DNA of 32,472 nt, taken from contig NZ_CALPDF010000051.1 of the NCBI RefSeq assembly GCF_943193175.1, positions 1 through 32,472 on the forward strand. Direction: 5' to 3'. The number at the start of each line of letters is the position of its first letter. The stretch's first letter is position 1. The notes below the pieces were generated by a model that worked only from the letters and a program-made list of their open reading frames with translations, was not told the DNA's origin and searched no databases. Source of the DNA: Neobacillus muris (GTDB lineage Bacteria > Bacillota > Bacilli > Bacillales > Cytobacillaceae). The position numbers were made by a program, and so were the translations under genes. Below are positions 23,852-30,973 of this stretch, piece after piece.

Positions 23852-24412
23852 TTATTCCGAATGAATTTCTTCTATAACTAAATTGGCAATTGCATGCCTT
23901 CTTACTGTAAGCACCAAATCAGCCAGAAAATATAAGCCCACCGCCGACCAAACCCAGTTCCAGTATGGATTTACGGCCTCGTAAACGTTTATGGCAGCGG
24001 GATGAATCCATTCTAAAAATATCAATGAAAGCACGGTCCAGCAAATAGAGAACGGCAAACATATGTGGCCATGAAGCTGAAAGCGTTTATCCGAATAATC
24101 CCACCATTGTTGATTGAACAGCTTTTTCAGTAAAGCACCGCTGACATATTCAACAGCTGTCGGAATGACGAAACAGAGCACTAGCCCCCAGTGGAGGTCA
24201 GGTGCCGCCAATAAAACTAATAGTAACGGAGCGAAACCATACATTGGTTTAAACGGCCCGTACAAAAAGTTGTCCTTTAAAAATTTCCCCTTCGTAAAAA
24301 AATTGAAACTGTTTTCCAACACCCAGCCCAAAAAGGAATAAATCATAAAATAAAACAGGGCTGCTCTCATTCCTTCAAGCTGAGAAACATCAAAAATGGA
24401 AACACCGCTCAT
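23852..24412 (-). CDS. PF06541 family membrane protein (putative ABC permease, CmpB-like)
   Basis: This 186-residue protein has about five hydrophobic segments. FYFMIYSFLGWVLENSFNFF, FLYGPFKPMYGFAPLLL and QQWWDYSDKRFQLHGHICLPFSICW are the diagnostic blocks of this family, whose annotation as an ABC permease is weak; no ATPase gene is adjacent. I use ATG 24412 with GAGGTG about 10 nt upstream; TTG 24415 also fits. It is divergent from the TetR gene, so it is the likely target of that regulator. Confidence 0.8.
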   Translation of the reverse strand: MSGVSIFDVSQLEGMRAALFYFMIYSFLGWVLENSFNFFTKGKFLKDNFLYGPFKPMYGFAPLLLVLLAAPDLHWGLVLCFVIPTAVEYVSGALLKKLFNQQWWDYSDKRFQLHGHICLPFSICWTVLSLIFLEWIHPAAINVYEAVNPYWNWVWSAVGLYFLADLVLTVRRHAIANLVIEEIHSE

Positions 24413-24484
24413 CAAAACTAAGCACCTCTATTGTTCAAAATGACGCTTATAGGATTTGCTGGCATTCAGGAAAATATTCCTAAT

Positions 24485-24514
24485 TTGAAGTAGTGCTGTA
24501 ATACTGTACATAAT
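24485..24514 (+). promoter_or_regulatory. Candidate promoter of the TetR gene
   Basis: TTGAAG, 18 bp, CATAAT. A direct repeat CTGTA (8 bp apart, about 24496-24508) lies in the spacer, and an AGGAA-AATA-TTCCT dyad (24468-24481) just upstream. Either could be the operator of this divergent region. Confidence 0.45.
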
Positions 24515-24566
24515 GTTGAATATCACCGCTCCTCCTGATTATAATGATCGTAAGGAGTGGAATCTC

Positions 24567-25172
24567 ATGCCAAAAAAACAAACAGACAAACGAGTCCTCC
24601 GCACAAAGCGGCTCATCCGTGATATGTTTACGGAGTTAATGGAAAAAAAAGGCTTTGAGGCCGTTACGGTGAGGGATATAACGGAAAGCGCAAAAATCAA
24701 TCGAGGAACCTTTTATCTGCATTACCAAGATAAATACGATCTTTTGGAAAAAAGTGAAGCCGAAATTTTTTCAGGAATCGAGGAGATTGTTCAGGAAATA
24801 ACCCCCGAAGATGCTCTGTCTTTTACCAATCAGAATCAACCCTTTCCCGTTATCGTGAAACTATTTGAATACTTTAAGGATAATGCTCCCTTCCTCAAAG
24901 CCTTGCTTGGACCAAAGGGAGATCCCGGTTTTCAAGTAAAGTTAAAAGAAATGATGAAAAGCCTGATGCACCGTTTTCTTATATCCAAGCTGGACGAAGA
25001 AGGAATCATGGTTCCTATTGATTTCCTCCTATCCTATATCTGCTCTGCCCATGTTGGTGTCATCCAATATTGGCTAGAAACCGGAATGGAAAAATCGCCG
25101 CAGGAGTTGACATTGATATTGGCAAAAATGACTTTATTAGGACCTGGGCATACGACAGGCTTAATAAAATAA
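24567..25172 (+). CDS. TetR/AcrR family transcriptional regulator
   Basis: This 201-residue regulator has an N-terminal helix-turn-helix domain: RTKRLIRDMFTELMEKKGFEAVTVRDITESAKINRGTFYLHYQDKYDLLE (residues ~12-60). The remainder is a helical ligand domain of the type seen in DhaS/YxaF-like proteins. ATG 24567 is preceded by AAGGAG at 9 nt; the open frame to 24513 has no ribosome site. The ligand is unknown. The divergent PF06541 gene is the obvious candidate target. Confidence 0.9.
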   Translation: MPKKQTDKRVLRTKRLIRDMFTELMEKKGFEAVTVRDITESAKINRGTFYLHYQDKYDLLEKSEAEIFSGIEEIVQEITPEDALSFTNQNQPFPVIVKLFEYFKDNAPFLKALLGPKGDPGFQVKLKEMMKSLMHRFLISKLDEEGIMVPIDFLLSYICSAHVGVIQYWLETGMEKSPQELTLILAKMTLLGPGHTTGLIK

Positions 25173-25204
25173 AAATGGAGACAGCCCAATTTGGACACTC
25201 TCCA
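25170..25204 (-). terminator. Terminator between tetR-like gene and cysA
   Basis: TGGAGA ... TCTCCA with an inner short stem and, on the minus strand, TTTTTATTTTATT after it. It ends the sulfate operon and may also stop the convergent TetR transcript. Confidence 0.75.
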
Positions 25205-25212
25205 CTTTCAGG

Positions 25213-26298
25213 TTAATGTAGGGCAGCACTTAATTTTTTTGGATCTTCAAAAGGCTGGTCAGCTTCACGATCATTTCTGAAGACTACAATATTATTAAAT
25301 TCGGCATAAAGGACGTCGCCTTTTTTTACACTCCCCAATTCCTTGTATTTTTCCGTGGTCAATTCGGCCTCGTAATAATCGTCTGCCGCACACCTCTTTA
25401 TTTGGATCCGCACGGTGGAGCCGACAGCATGGACATGGGATACTTCCACAGGAATGCTCTGTTCCTGCGGTATTTTTTTCAAAACAATTTCATGGGGCCG
25501 AATATAACCGGCCAACCCATTTTCTAAATCAGTTACCCGCTCGGTTGTTTCCAATAAAGCCGCACCGGCCAATTTATTCACTCTGCCTAAAAAGCTATAG
25601 ACAAAGGCGTTGGCAGGCCGATGGTAAACCTCTTCCGGGGACCCAATCTGCACGGCCATCCCCTTGTTCATGACCACAATTGTATCAGCCATTTCCAGTG
25701 CCTCTTCCTGATCATGGGTAACAAAAACGGTCGTAATGTTCAATTTTTGATGAATCTCCCGCAGCCAATGCCTCAGCTCTTGGCGTACCTTGGCATCGAG
25801 TGCCCCAAACGGCTCATCCAGCAGGAGCACTTCCGGTTCAACAGCAAGGGCCCGCGCCAATGCAATCCGCTGGCGCTGTCCGCCGGAAAGCTGGGAGGGA
25901 TAGCGGTCAGCCAATTGCTCTAACTGAACCAATCTTAATAATTCGTAAACCTTCTCTTTTATTTCCTTCTTCGTGGGCCGCAGCCTGCGCGGCCTTACCT
26001 TCAATCCAAACGACACATTTTCAAAAATTGTCATGTGCTTAAACAAAGCATAATGTTGAAAAACAAACCCAACCTTTCGTTCTTTAACCGTTTTATTCGT
26101 ATAATCAAGACCGTTAAATAAAATTTTTCCTGAATCAAGGCTCTCCAATCCGGCTATTAACCTCAGGAGTGTCGTTTTCCCTGAACCTGATGGCCCCAAC
26201 AAGGCAACAAAAGCTCCTGTCGGTATTTCCAAGTCTATGTTTTTAACAGCGGGAAACCGGCTAAACGTTTTCGAAACATCACAAATGCTTATTCCCAT
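25213..26298 (-). CDS. cysA: Sulfate/thiosulfate ABC transporter ATPase
   Basis: This 361-residue ATPase powers sulfate uptake through CysT/CysW. Walker A GPSGSGKT is at 35-42, the signature LSGGQ at 137-141, Walker B LLLLDEP near 157-163, and the H-loop in FVTHDQEEALEMAD. The C-terminal ~120 residues form the TOBE-like regulatory domain (YIRPHEIVLKK). GGGGG lies 9 nt before the ATG. It is the last gene of the operon, 23 nt after cysW. Confidence 0.95.
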   Translation of the reverse strand: MGISICDVSKTFSRFPAVKNIDLEIPTGAFVALLGPSGSGKTTLLRLIAGLESLDSGKILFNGLDYTNKTVKERKVGFVFQHYALFKHMTIFENVSFGLKVRPRRLRPTKKEIKEKVYELLRLVQLEQLADRYPSQLSGGQRQRIALARALAVEPEVLLLDEPFGALDAKVRQELRHWLREIHQKLNITTVFVTHDQEEALEMADTIVVMNKGMAVQIGSPEEVYHRPANAFVYSFLGRVNKLAGAALLETTERVTDLENGLAGYIRPHEIVLKKIPQEQSIPVEVSHVHAVGSTVRIQIKRCAADDYYEAELTTEKYKELGSVKKGDVLYAEFNNIVVFRNDREADQPFEDPKKLSAALH

Positions 26299-26321
26299 TT
26301 TCTAAAGCCCCCAGCAAATAT

Positions 26322-27185
26322 TTAGTGTTTCTGTGATTTCCATTCGACCATACTTTTTATGACTAAAGTAACCAAAGCAAGCAGTGCCAACAATGATGCA
26401 ACAGCAAAGGCGGCTGTAAAGTTGTATTCGTTATATAAAATTTCCACATGAAGAGGGACCGTATTGGTCATCCCCCTGATATGGCCGGAAACAACTGAAA
26501 CGGCGCCAAATTCCCCCATGGCACGGGCGTTGCAAAGGATGACCCCATATAGAAGTCCCCATTTGATATTTGGCAGGGTGACCCGAAAGAAAGCCTGCCA
26601 GCCGCTTGCCCCGAGACTAATCGCGGCCTGCTCCTCCTCTGTCCCTTGATCTTGCATAATCGGGATCAATTCCCGCACCACAAATGGAAAGGTAACAAAA
26701 ATCGTCGCCAGAACAATGCCGGGAACAGAGAAAATGATTTTAATATTGTGTTCTTCCAAAATGGGCCCCCATATTCCTTGCGAGCCGAACAGCAGGACAA
26801 ACACAAGTCCCGCTATAACTGGGGAGACTGCAAAGGGGATATCAATTAATGTCGTGAGAATGTTTTTCCCCTTAAATTGAAATTTGGCGATTCCCCATGC
26901 CGCAATGACGCCAAACACAGTATTGATAGGAACCGCTATGGCTGCAGTAAGCAGGGTTAACTTAATTGCCGATACGGCATCCGGTTCCGTTAGTGCAGCA
27001 AAGTATAACTGAAGTCCCTTCTTTAATGCTTCTGAAAAAACAGCCAGCAGGGGGACAAGGATAAACAGACCAAGAAAGAGCATGGCGATTCCAATTAACA
27101 GCCACTTTCGTATGGCAGCAAGCCAAATTGCCGTTTTTGCTGCAGCAGCAGCTACATGATTCAACATCCCTTCTCTATTCATCAT
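26322..27185 (-). CDS. cysW: Sulfate ABC transporter permease CysW
   Basis: This 287-residue permease has about six helices. The EAA loop that contacts CysA is seen in EEQAAISLGASGWQAFFRVTLPNIKWGL, and ARAMGEFGAVSVVSGHIRG is a CysW hallmark. GAGGAG lies 10 nt before the first ATG (27185); a second ATG follows directly. It pairs with CysT, whose stop lies 15 nt upstream. Confidence 0.94.
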   Translation of the reverse strand: MMNREGMLNHVAAAAAKTAIWLAAIRKWLLIGIAMLFLGLFILVPLLAVFSEALKKGLQLYFAALTEPDAVSAIKLTLLTAAIAVPINTVFGVIAAWGIAKFQFKGKNILTTLIDIPFAVSPVIAGLVFVLLFGSQGIWGPILEEHNIKIIFSVPGIVLATIFVTFPFVVRELIPIMQDQGTEEEQAAISLGASGWQAFFRVTLPNIKWGLLYGVILCNARAMGEFGAVSVVSGHIRGMTNTVPLHVEILYNEYNFTAAFAVASLLALLALVTLVIKSMVEWKSQKH

Positions 27186-27200
27186 TTTTCTAAAACTCCT

Positions 27201-28037
27201 CTAGCTAGCTTGATGTTTTTTCGCTGTTCTCCACTGCCAGAAATTAATCAAGAATAATAGAATGAACGAAAATCCCAGCATGACAACGGCAATGGCAGCG
27301 GCTCCGCTATAGTTGTATTGTTCTAATTTCGTGATAATCAGCAAGGGCACGATTTCCGTTTTCATCGGCATATTCCCCGATATGAACACAACCGATCCGT
27401 ATTCACCTAATGCCCTGGCAAATGCTAGAGCAAAGCCAGTGAGGATGGCCGGGGAAAGGGCCGGCAAAATGATTTTTAAAAAAATCTGCACGGCACCTGC
27501 TCCCAAAGTGGAAGCTGCTTCCTCATATTGACGGTCTAAATCCTGCAGTACCGGCTGCACAGACCGGACCACGAACGGAAGGCCAATAAACGTCAGCGCA
27601 ATCATGATCCCAAGCTGAGTATAGGCAACTTTTACACCAACCGCTTCAAAGTATTGCCCTATCCAGCCGTTTGACGAATAAATCGTCGTCAGGGCAATAC
27701 CGGCAACAGCAGTGGGGAGGGCAAAGGGCAAATCGACCAGCGCGTCGATCACCCGCTTTCCCCAAAACTGATATCGAACCAGGACCCACGCAATAAGCGT
27801 CCCGAACACAGCATTGACAATTGCCGCAATCAGGGAGGTGGTCAAGGTGAGCTTATAGGAAGCTGCCACCCTCGGTTCCGTTACCGTTTCCCAAAAATCT
27901 GCAAAATTTAATGAAGTCGCCTTTAGCAGCAAGGCTGCTAACGGAAGCAAAATGATGAAGCTAAGATAAACAAGGGTATATCCCATGGATAGGCCGAAAC
28001 CGGGCAGAACCCTGCGGCTCTTTTGTTGAACAGCCAA
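27201..28037 (-). CDS. cysT: Sulfate ABC transporter permease CysT
   Basis: This 278-residue permease has six helices, the EAA loop YEEAASTLGAGAVQIFLKIILPAL and the CysT motif ARALGEYGSVVFISGN. LPFALPTAVAGIALTTIY is typical of the family. The start is TTG 28037, with GGAAGTG about 8 nt upstream; no ATG is near. It forms the heterodimeric channel with CysW. The gene lies 14 nt after sbp. Confidence 0.94.
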   Translation of the reverse strand: MAVQQKSRRVLPGFGLSMGYTLVYLSFIILLPLAALLLKATSLNFADFWETVTEPRVAASYKLTLTTSLIAAIVNAVFGTLIAWVLVRYQFWGKRVIDALVDLPFALPTAVAGIALTTIYSSNGWIGQYFEAVGVKVAYTQLGIMIALTFIGLPFVVRSVQPVLQDLDRQYEEAASTLGAGAVQIFLKIILPALSPAILTGFALAFARALGEYGSVVFISGNMPMKTEIVPLLIITKLEQYNYSGAAAIAVVMLGFSFILLFLINFWQWRTAKKHQAS

Positions 28038-28051
28038 ATTGGTTCACTTCC

Positions 28052-29110
28052 TTATGGTTGATAGATTTCGTCAAAGATGCCGCCGTCATCAAAATGAGTT
28101 TTCTGGGCCTTTGTCCAGCCGCCAAATTTCTCATCAATCGTAAACAGCTCTATCTCCGGGAATTGGTCCGCATATTTTTTGGCCACTTCTTGATTTCTCG
28201 GGCGGTAATAATTTTTCGCCGCGATCTCCTGGCCTTCCGGTGTATACAAATATTCCAAATAAGCCTTTGCCACCTCTTCCGTTCCGTGTTTCTTTGCCGT
28301 TTCATCGACCACGGATACAGGGGGCTCCGCCAAAATACTCATCGAAGGGTTCACGATTTCAAACTTATCTTTTCCGAGTTCATTAATCGCCAGATAAGCC
28401 TCATTTTCCCAGGCAATCAATACATCGCCGATTCCTCTTTCTACAAACGTTGTCGTGGAACCCCGTGCACCTGAATCTAAAACCGGCACATTTTTATAGA
28501 GCTTGGCAACAAAATCCATCGCTTTATCCTCATCCCCGTTATTGTGTTCCAGGGCATACCCCCATGCTGCTAAATAGTTCCATCTGGCCCCGCCGGATGT
28601 TTTTGGATTGGGTGTGATCACGGAGACACCTTTTTTAATTAAGTCGTCCCAATCCTTGATCCCTTTTGGATTCCCTTTGCGGACCAAAAAGACGATGGTC
28701 GAGGTGTACGGTGAACTATTGTCATCGAGCCGCTTCTGCCAGTCTTCCGCCAGCTTTCCTGTTTGGGCGATGGCATCAATATCATAGGCTAGTGCGAGTG
28801 TCACCACATCTGCCTCGAGACCGTCGATGACAGCACGAGACTGGCTTCCGGAACCGCCATGTGATTGCTTAATCGATACCTTTTGACCGGTTTCTTTTTC
28901 CCAATACGCCGCAAAGCTCTTGTTGTATTCCTCATATAGCTCTCTTGTCGGGTCATACGAAACATTTAATAATTCAATCGGCTGCTTTTCTTCCTTTTTT
29001 GTATGGGTGTTCCCTGATTTGCCGTCCGTACTGGACGATTGATTGGAGCACCCGGCAGCCCATAATAGCAGAATGAAAGAGAACAGCGTGATCCAGACTT
29101 TTTTCATCAT
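28052..29110 (-). CDS. sbp: Sulfate-binding lipoprotein (Sbp/CysP type)
   Basis: This 352-residue lipoprotein delivers sulfate or thiosulfate to CysTWA. It has a signal peptide (MMKKVWITLFSFILLL) and lipobox WAAGC with Cys21, then a Ser/Lys-rich linker. Family motifs are LLNVSYDPTRELYEEYN, QSHGGSGSQSRAVIDGLEADVVTLALAYDID, TPNPKTSGGARWNYLAAWGYA and GARGSTTTFVERGIGDVLIAWENEA. ATG 29110 is set by AAAGGAG 9 nt upstream; the frame to 29131 crosses that site. An attenuator-like structure lies upstream. Confidence 0.96.
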   Translation of the reverse strand: MMKKVWITLFSFILLLWAAGCSNQSSSTDGKSGNTHTKKEEKQPIELLNVSYDPTRELYEEYNKSFAAYWEKETGQKVSIKQSHGGSGSQSRAVIDGLEADVVTLALAYDIDAIAQTGKLAEDWQKRLDDNSSPYTSTIVFLVRKGNPKGIKDWDDLIKKGVSVITPNPKTSGGARWNYLAAWGYALEHNNGDEDKAMDFVAKLYKNVPVLDSGARGSTTTFVERGIGDVLIAWENEAYLAINELGKDKFEIVNPSMSILAEPPVSVVDETAKKHGTEEVAKAYLEYLYTPEGQEIAAKNYYRPRNQEVAKKYADQFPEIELFTIDEKFGGWTKAQKTHFDDGGIFDEIYQP

Positions 29111-29138
29111 TTTGACAGACTCCTTTATCATTTTTTAT

Positions 29139-29203
29139 GGGCTTTTCATGAAAAAAAGCCCAATAGTCTTTTGTACATGGTCATGTACGCTTAACTAGTG
29201 GGC
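29139..29203 (-). promoter_or_regulatory. Attenuator-like leader before sbp
   Basis: On the minus-strand RNA, GCCCACTAGT (29203-29194) pairs with ACTATTGGGC (29167-29158), 9 of 10 pairs, followed by seven T: a full terminator. Its loop holds the perfect dyad GTACATG-AC-CATGTAC (29188-29173). The same GGGC plus the T tract can instead pair downstream: GGGCTTTT ... AAAAGCCC (29161-29139). The two structures exclude each other, as in attenuators and riboswitches. No known SAM or T-box motif is visible. Confidence 0.65.
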
Positions 29204-29236
29204 CTTCGGGCGTCCGATCGGCATATTTTCATATTT

Positions 29237-29434
29237 TTAGTACCTGCTTTTTGGTGGTGTTGATTGGGACGGCTTGGTTTTTGCTTGAAGCGGAAACCGG
29301 TATTTTTCCAACCTCTCGATTTGGGTAATCTGTGAATCATGAACCGTAATTTGGACGGTTCCAAACTCCAAGCCTTCTAGTAAACTGGTAATTTTTTCGA
29401 TGATTTGCTCATCAAGACGTCCTTTTAATGACAA
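29237..29434 (-). CDS. yezD: YezD family small protein (DUF2292)
   Basis: This 65-residue protein has the DUF2292 core IIEKITSLLEGLEFGTVQITVHDSQITQIERLEKYRF and a Pro/Ser/Lys-rich tail. The family often sits beside sulfate-uptake genes, but its role is unknown. There is no ATG; the start is one of two adjacent TTG codons, 29434 (GGAGG 6 nt upstream, preferred) or 29437. It overlaps the Rrf2 gene by 23-26 nt, so the two are translationally linked. Confidence 0.85.
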   Translation of the reverse strand: MSLKGRLDEQIIEKITSLLEGLEFGTVQITVHDSQITQIERLEKYRFPLQAKTKPSQSTPPKSRY

Positions 29435-29867
29435 CAAAATCCTCCCCCTCTAATTTATTGATTCGGTTTTGCAATAAGTCATCTAACGTGGTGTGCTCAA
29501 GAACGTAAGCAATGGTATCTCTTACTAAGGACCATAATGGTTTTAATTGGCATCCTTTCTCTAAAGGGCAAGGCTCATATTGGGTTATCGAAGCGCAGCC
29601 CATCGGTGACAATGGCCCTTCCAAATCACGAATCACAGCGCCAATATTAATTGTCTCGGCATCCTTATGCAGCATATAACCTCCCTTGGCTCCCCGTTTA
29701 CTTGTGACATATCCCAGTTTTTTTAACTGAAGCAGCAGTTGTTCCAGATAATGGACGCTGACCATGGTTTTATCCGAAATCTCCTGAATCCCCAGCACCT
29801 TGCCTGGATGATTTCCCAGCAGCAGTAATGCCCTTAATGCGTACTCTCCTTTACTTGATACCTTCAT
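29412..29867 (-). CDS. Rrf2 family regulator with three-cysteine Fe-S motif
   Basis: This 151-residue winged-helix regulator opens with MKVSSKGEYALRALLLLG and has the recognition region TMVSVHYLEQLLLQLKKLGYVTSKRGAKGGY. Cys91, Cys100 and Cys106 (C-x8-C-x5-C) match the cluster-binding loop of IscR/NsrR-type members. CymR, the Bacillus cysteine regulator of this family, lacks that triad. AAGGAGG precedes the ATG. It heads the sulfate operon, so it likely autoregulates and controls sulfate uptake, perhaps through cluster or NO/redox sensing (inference). Confidence 0.88.
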   Translation of the reverse strand: MKVSSKGEYALRALLLLGNHPGKVLGIQEISDKTMVSVHYLEQLLLQLKKLGYVTSKRGAKGGYMLHKDAETINIGAVIRDLEGPLSPMGCASITQYEPCPLEKGCQLKPLWSLVRDTIAYVLEHTTLDDLLQNRINKLEGEDFVVIKRTS

Positions 29868-29890
29868 TGTTCATCCTCCTTGAATTAATG

Positions 29891-29907
29891 TTGAGTAATT
29901 CAGTCAA
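29891..29907. promoter_or_regulatory. Candidate Rrf2 operator
   Basis: Minus strand TTGACT-GAATT-ACTCAA, a 17-bp dyad with 5 of 6 arm pairs, resembles operators of the Rrf2 family. An overlapping dyad TGAATTA, 8 nt, TAATTCA is also present. It lies 24 bp upstream of the Rrf2 start; a clear -10 could not be assigned. Confidence 0.5.
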
Positions 29908-29995
29908 GATTCGGCGCTAAAAATGAAGCCCTTTCATCCCTGGGACAACATATGACATATGGCTGAAATCTGGTATCCAATATATGCATGCTATA

Positions 29996-30092
29996 AGAAA
30001 AAGGGCACTTATCCCATAAATTAAGATAAGTGCCCTTCAGTTTGCCTGATCAGCCACTCATTGAATCCCCATTAAATTGATAGGATTACTTT
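29996..30092 (-). ncRNA. Candidate ~100-nt small RNA
   Basis: A promoter (30127-30099) and a strong terminator (30037-29998) face the same way on the minus strand with no gene between them. The predicted RNA starts near 30092. It holds no good reading frame: short ones such as MGIQ and MSG have no ribosome site. It ends in a 13-bp stem and T tract. It could also be read as a long leader for the Rrf2 operon that normally stops early. Confidence 0.4.
29998..30037 (-). terminator. Orphan terminator upstream of the Rrf2 gene
   Basis: Minus strand AAGGGCACTTATC, 11-nt loop, GATAAGTGCCCTT, then TTTCTT. The 13-bp stem is perfect. The T tract lies on the minus strand only, and no annotated minus-strand gene lies upstream within the window. 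Confidence 0.85.
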
Positions 30093-30098
30093 TTATTT

Positions 30099-30127
30099 AT
30101 GATAATATGGATTTTTTGAAAAATCAA
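30099..30127 (-). promoter_or_regulatory. Promoter of the candidate small RNA
   Basis: Minus strand TTGATT, exactly 17 bp, TATCAT. The 380 bases between the Rrf2 and ABC genes hold this promoter, the orphan terminator, the Rrf2 operator and the ABC promoter, but no gene. Confidence 0.5.
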
Positions 30128-30172
30128 TCTCTTTTTTTAAAAGTTAATCAACACATTGTTGTTTTTTGATTA

Positions 30173-30200
30173 TTGTTTAATTCAGTGTTCGCAGTAAAAT
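30173..30200 (+). promoter_or_regulatory. Candidate promoter of the ABC operon
   Basis: TTGTTT, 16 bp, TAAAAT on the plus strand, about 48 bp before the start codon. Confidence 0.45.
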
Positions 30201-30247
30201 GAAACTATACCAACTATTGAAGTCCACTTTAGAAGGGGAGATTGCTG

Positions 30248-30973
30248 ATGAATCCAGCCATTCGGGTCAAACAGATAAGTAAAAGCTTTAATAAGAAGCC
30301 TGTTTTAAAGGATGTCCATTTAACCATTGAAACAGGGCAATTGTATGGGCTGATCGGCCCTTCCGGTGCCGGGAAAACGACGCTGGTCAAAATGATTGTC
30401 GGAATGGAAAAAACCGATAGTGGAACCGTTCATGTGTTAGAGGAGAAAATGCCTAATTTAGCGATGCTGCAAAGAATCGGATATATGGCACAATCCGATT
30501 CCCTCTATACTGAATTAACCGGGGAAGAAAATCTTAAATTTTTTGCTTCCCTTTATAAATTAAAGAAGGAAGAGCAAAAACAGCGGATTGCTTACGCCGC
30601 AGGCTTGGTCCATTTGACAGGGGATTTAAAGAAGCGGGTGGCAGCATACTCAGGGGGAATGAAGCGGCGATTGTCCTTGGCGATTGCGTTGATTCAGGAT
30701 CCCAAAATCTTGATCCTGGATGAACCCACTGTGGGAATTGATCCGGAGTTAAAATTATCAATTTGGGATGAGCTCCTTCGGTTAAAAAATGAAGAAGCTA
30801 AAACGATTATTGTCACCACCCATGTGATGGATGAAGCAGAAAGATGTGATTGTGTCGCCATGGTTCGCGACGGCCGGATTATTACAAGCGGCTCGCCAAA
30901 GGAATTAAAAGAAATGTACGGTGTGGACCGGTTTGATGATGTATTTTTGCAGGCGGGGGGAAAACAGTCATGA
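30248..30973 (+). CDS. Export-type ABC transporter ATPase
   Basis: This 241-residue ATPase has Walker A GPSGAGKTTL, Q-loop YMAQSDSLYTELTGEENLKFFASLY, signature YSGGMKRRLSLAIAL, Walker B ILILDEPTVGIDP and H-loop TTHVMDEAERCD. These features place it with the DrrA/CcmA-like exporters (ABC-2 type). ATG 30248 has GGGGAG 7 nt upstream; TTG 30242 is too close to it. The stop overlaps the permease start by 4 nt. The substrate is unknown; drug or lipid export is common in this group. Confidence 0.93.
   Translation: MNPAIRVKQISKSFNKKPVLKDVHLTIETGQLYGLIGPSGAGKTTLVKMIVGMEKTDSGTVHVLEEKMPNLAMLQRIGYMAQSDSLYTELTGEENLKFFASLYKLKKEEQKQRIAYAAGLVHLTGDLKKRVAAYSGGMKRRLSLAIALIQDPKILILDEPTVGIDPELKLSIWDELLRLKNEEAKTIIVTTHVMDEAERCDCVAMVRDGRIITSGSPKELKEMYGVDRFDDVFLQAGGKQS

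Noticed and set aside
29132..29236. SAM riboswitch (S-box) ahead of the sulfate genes
   Set aside because: The conserved S-box core and kink-turn motif are absent, and the space is too short.
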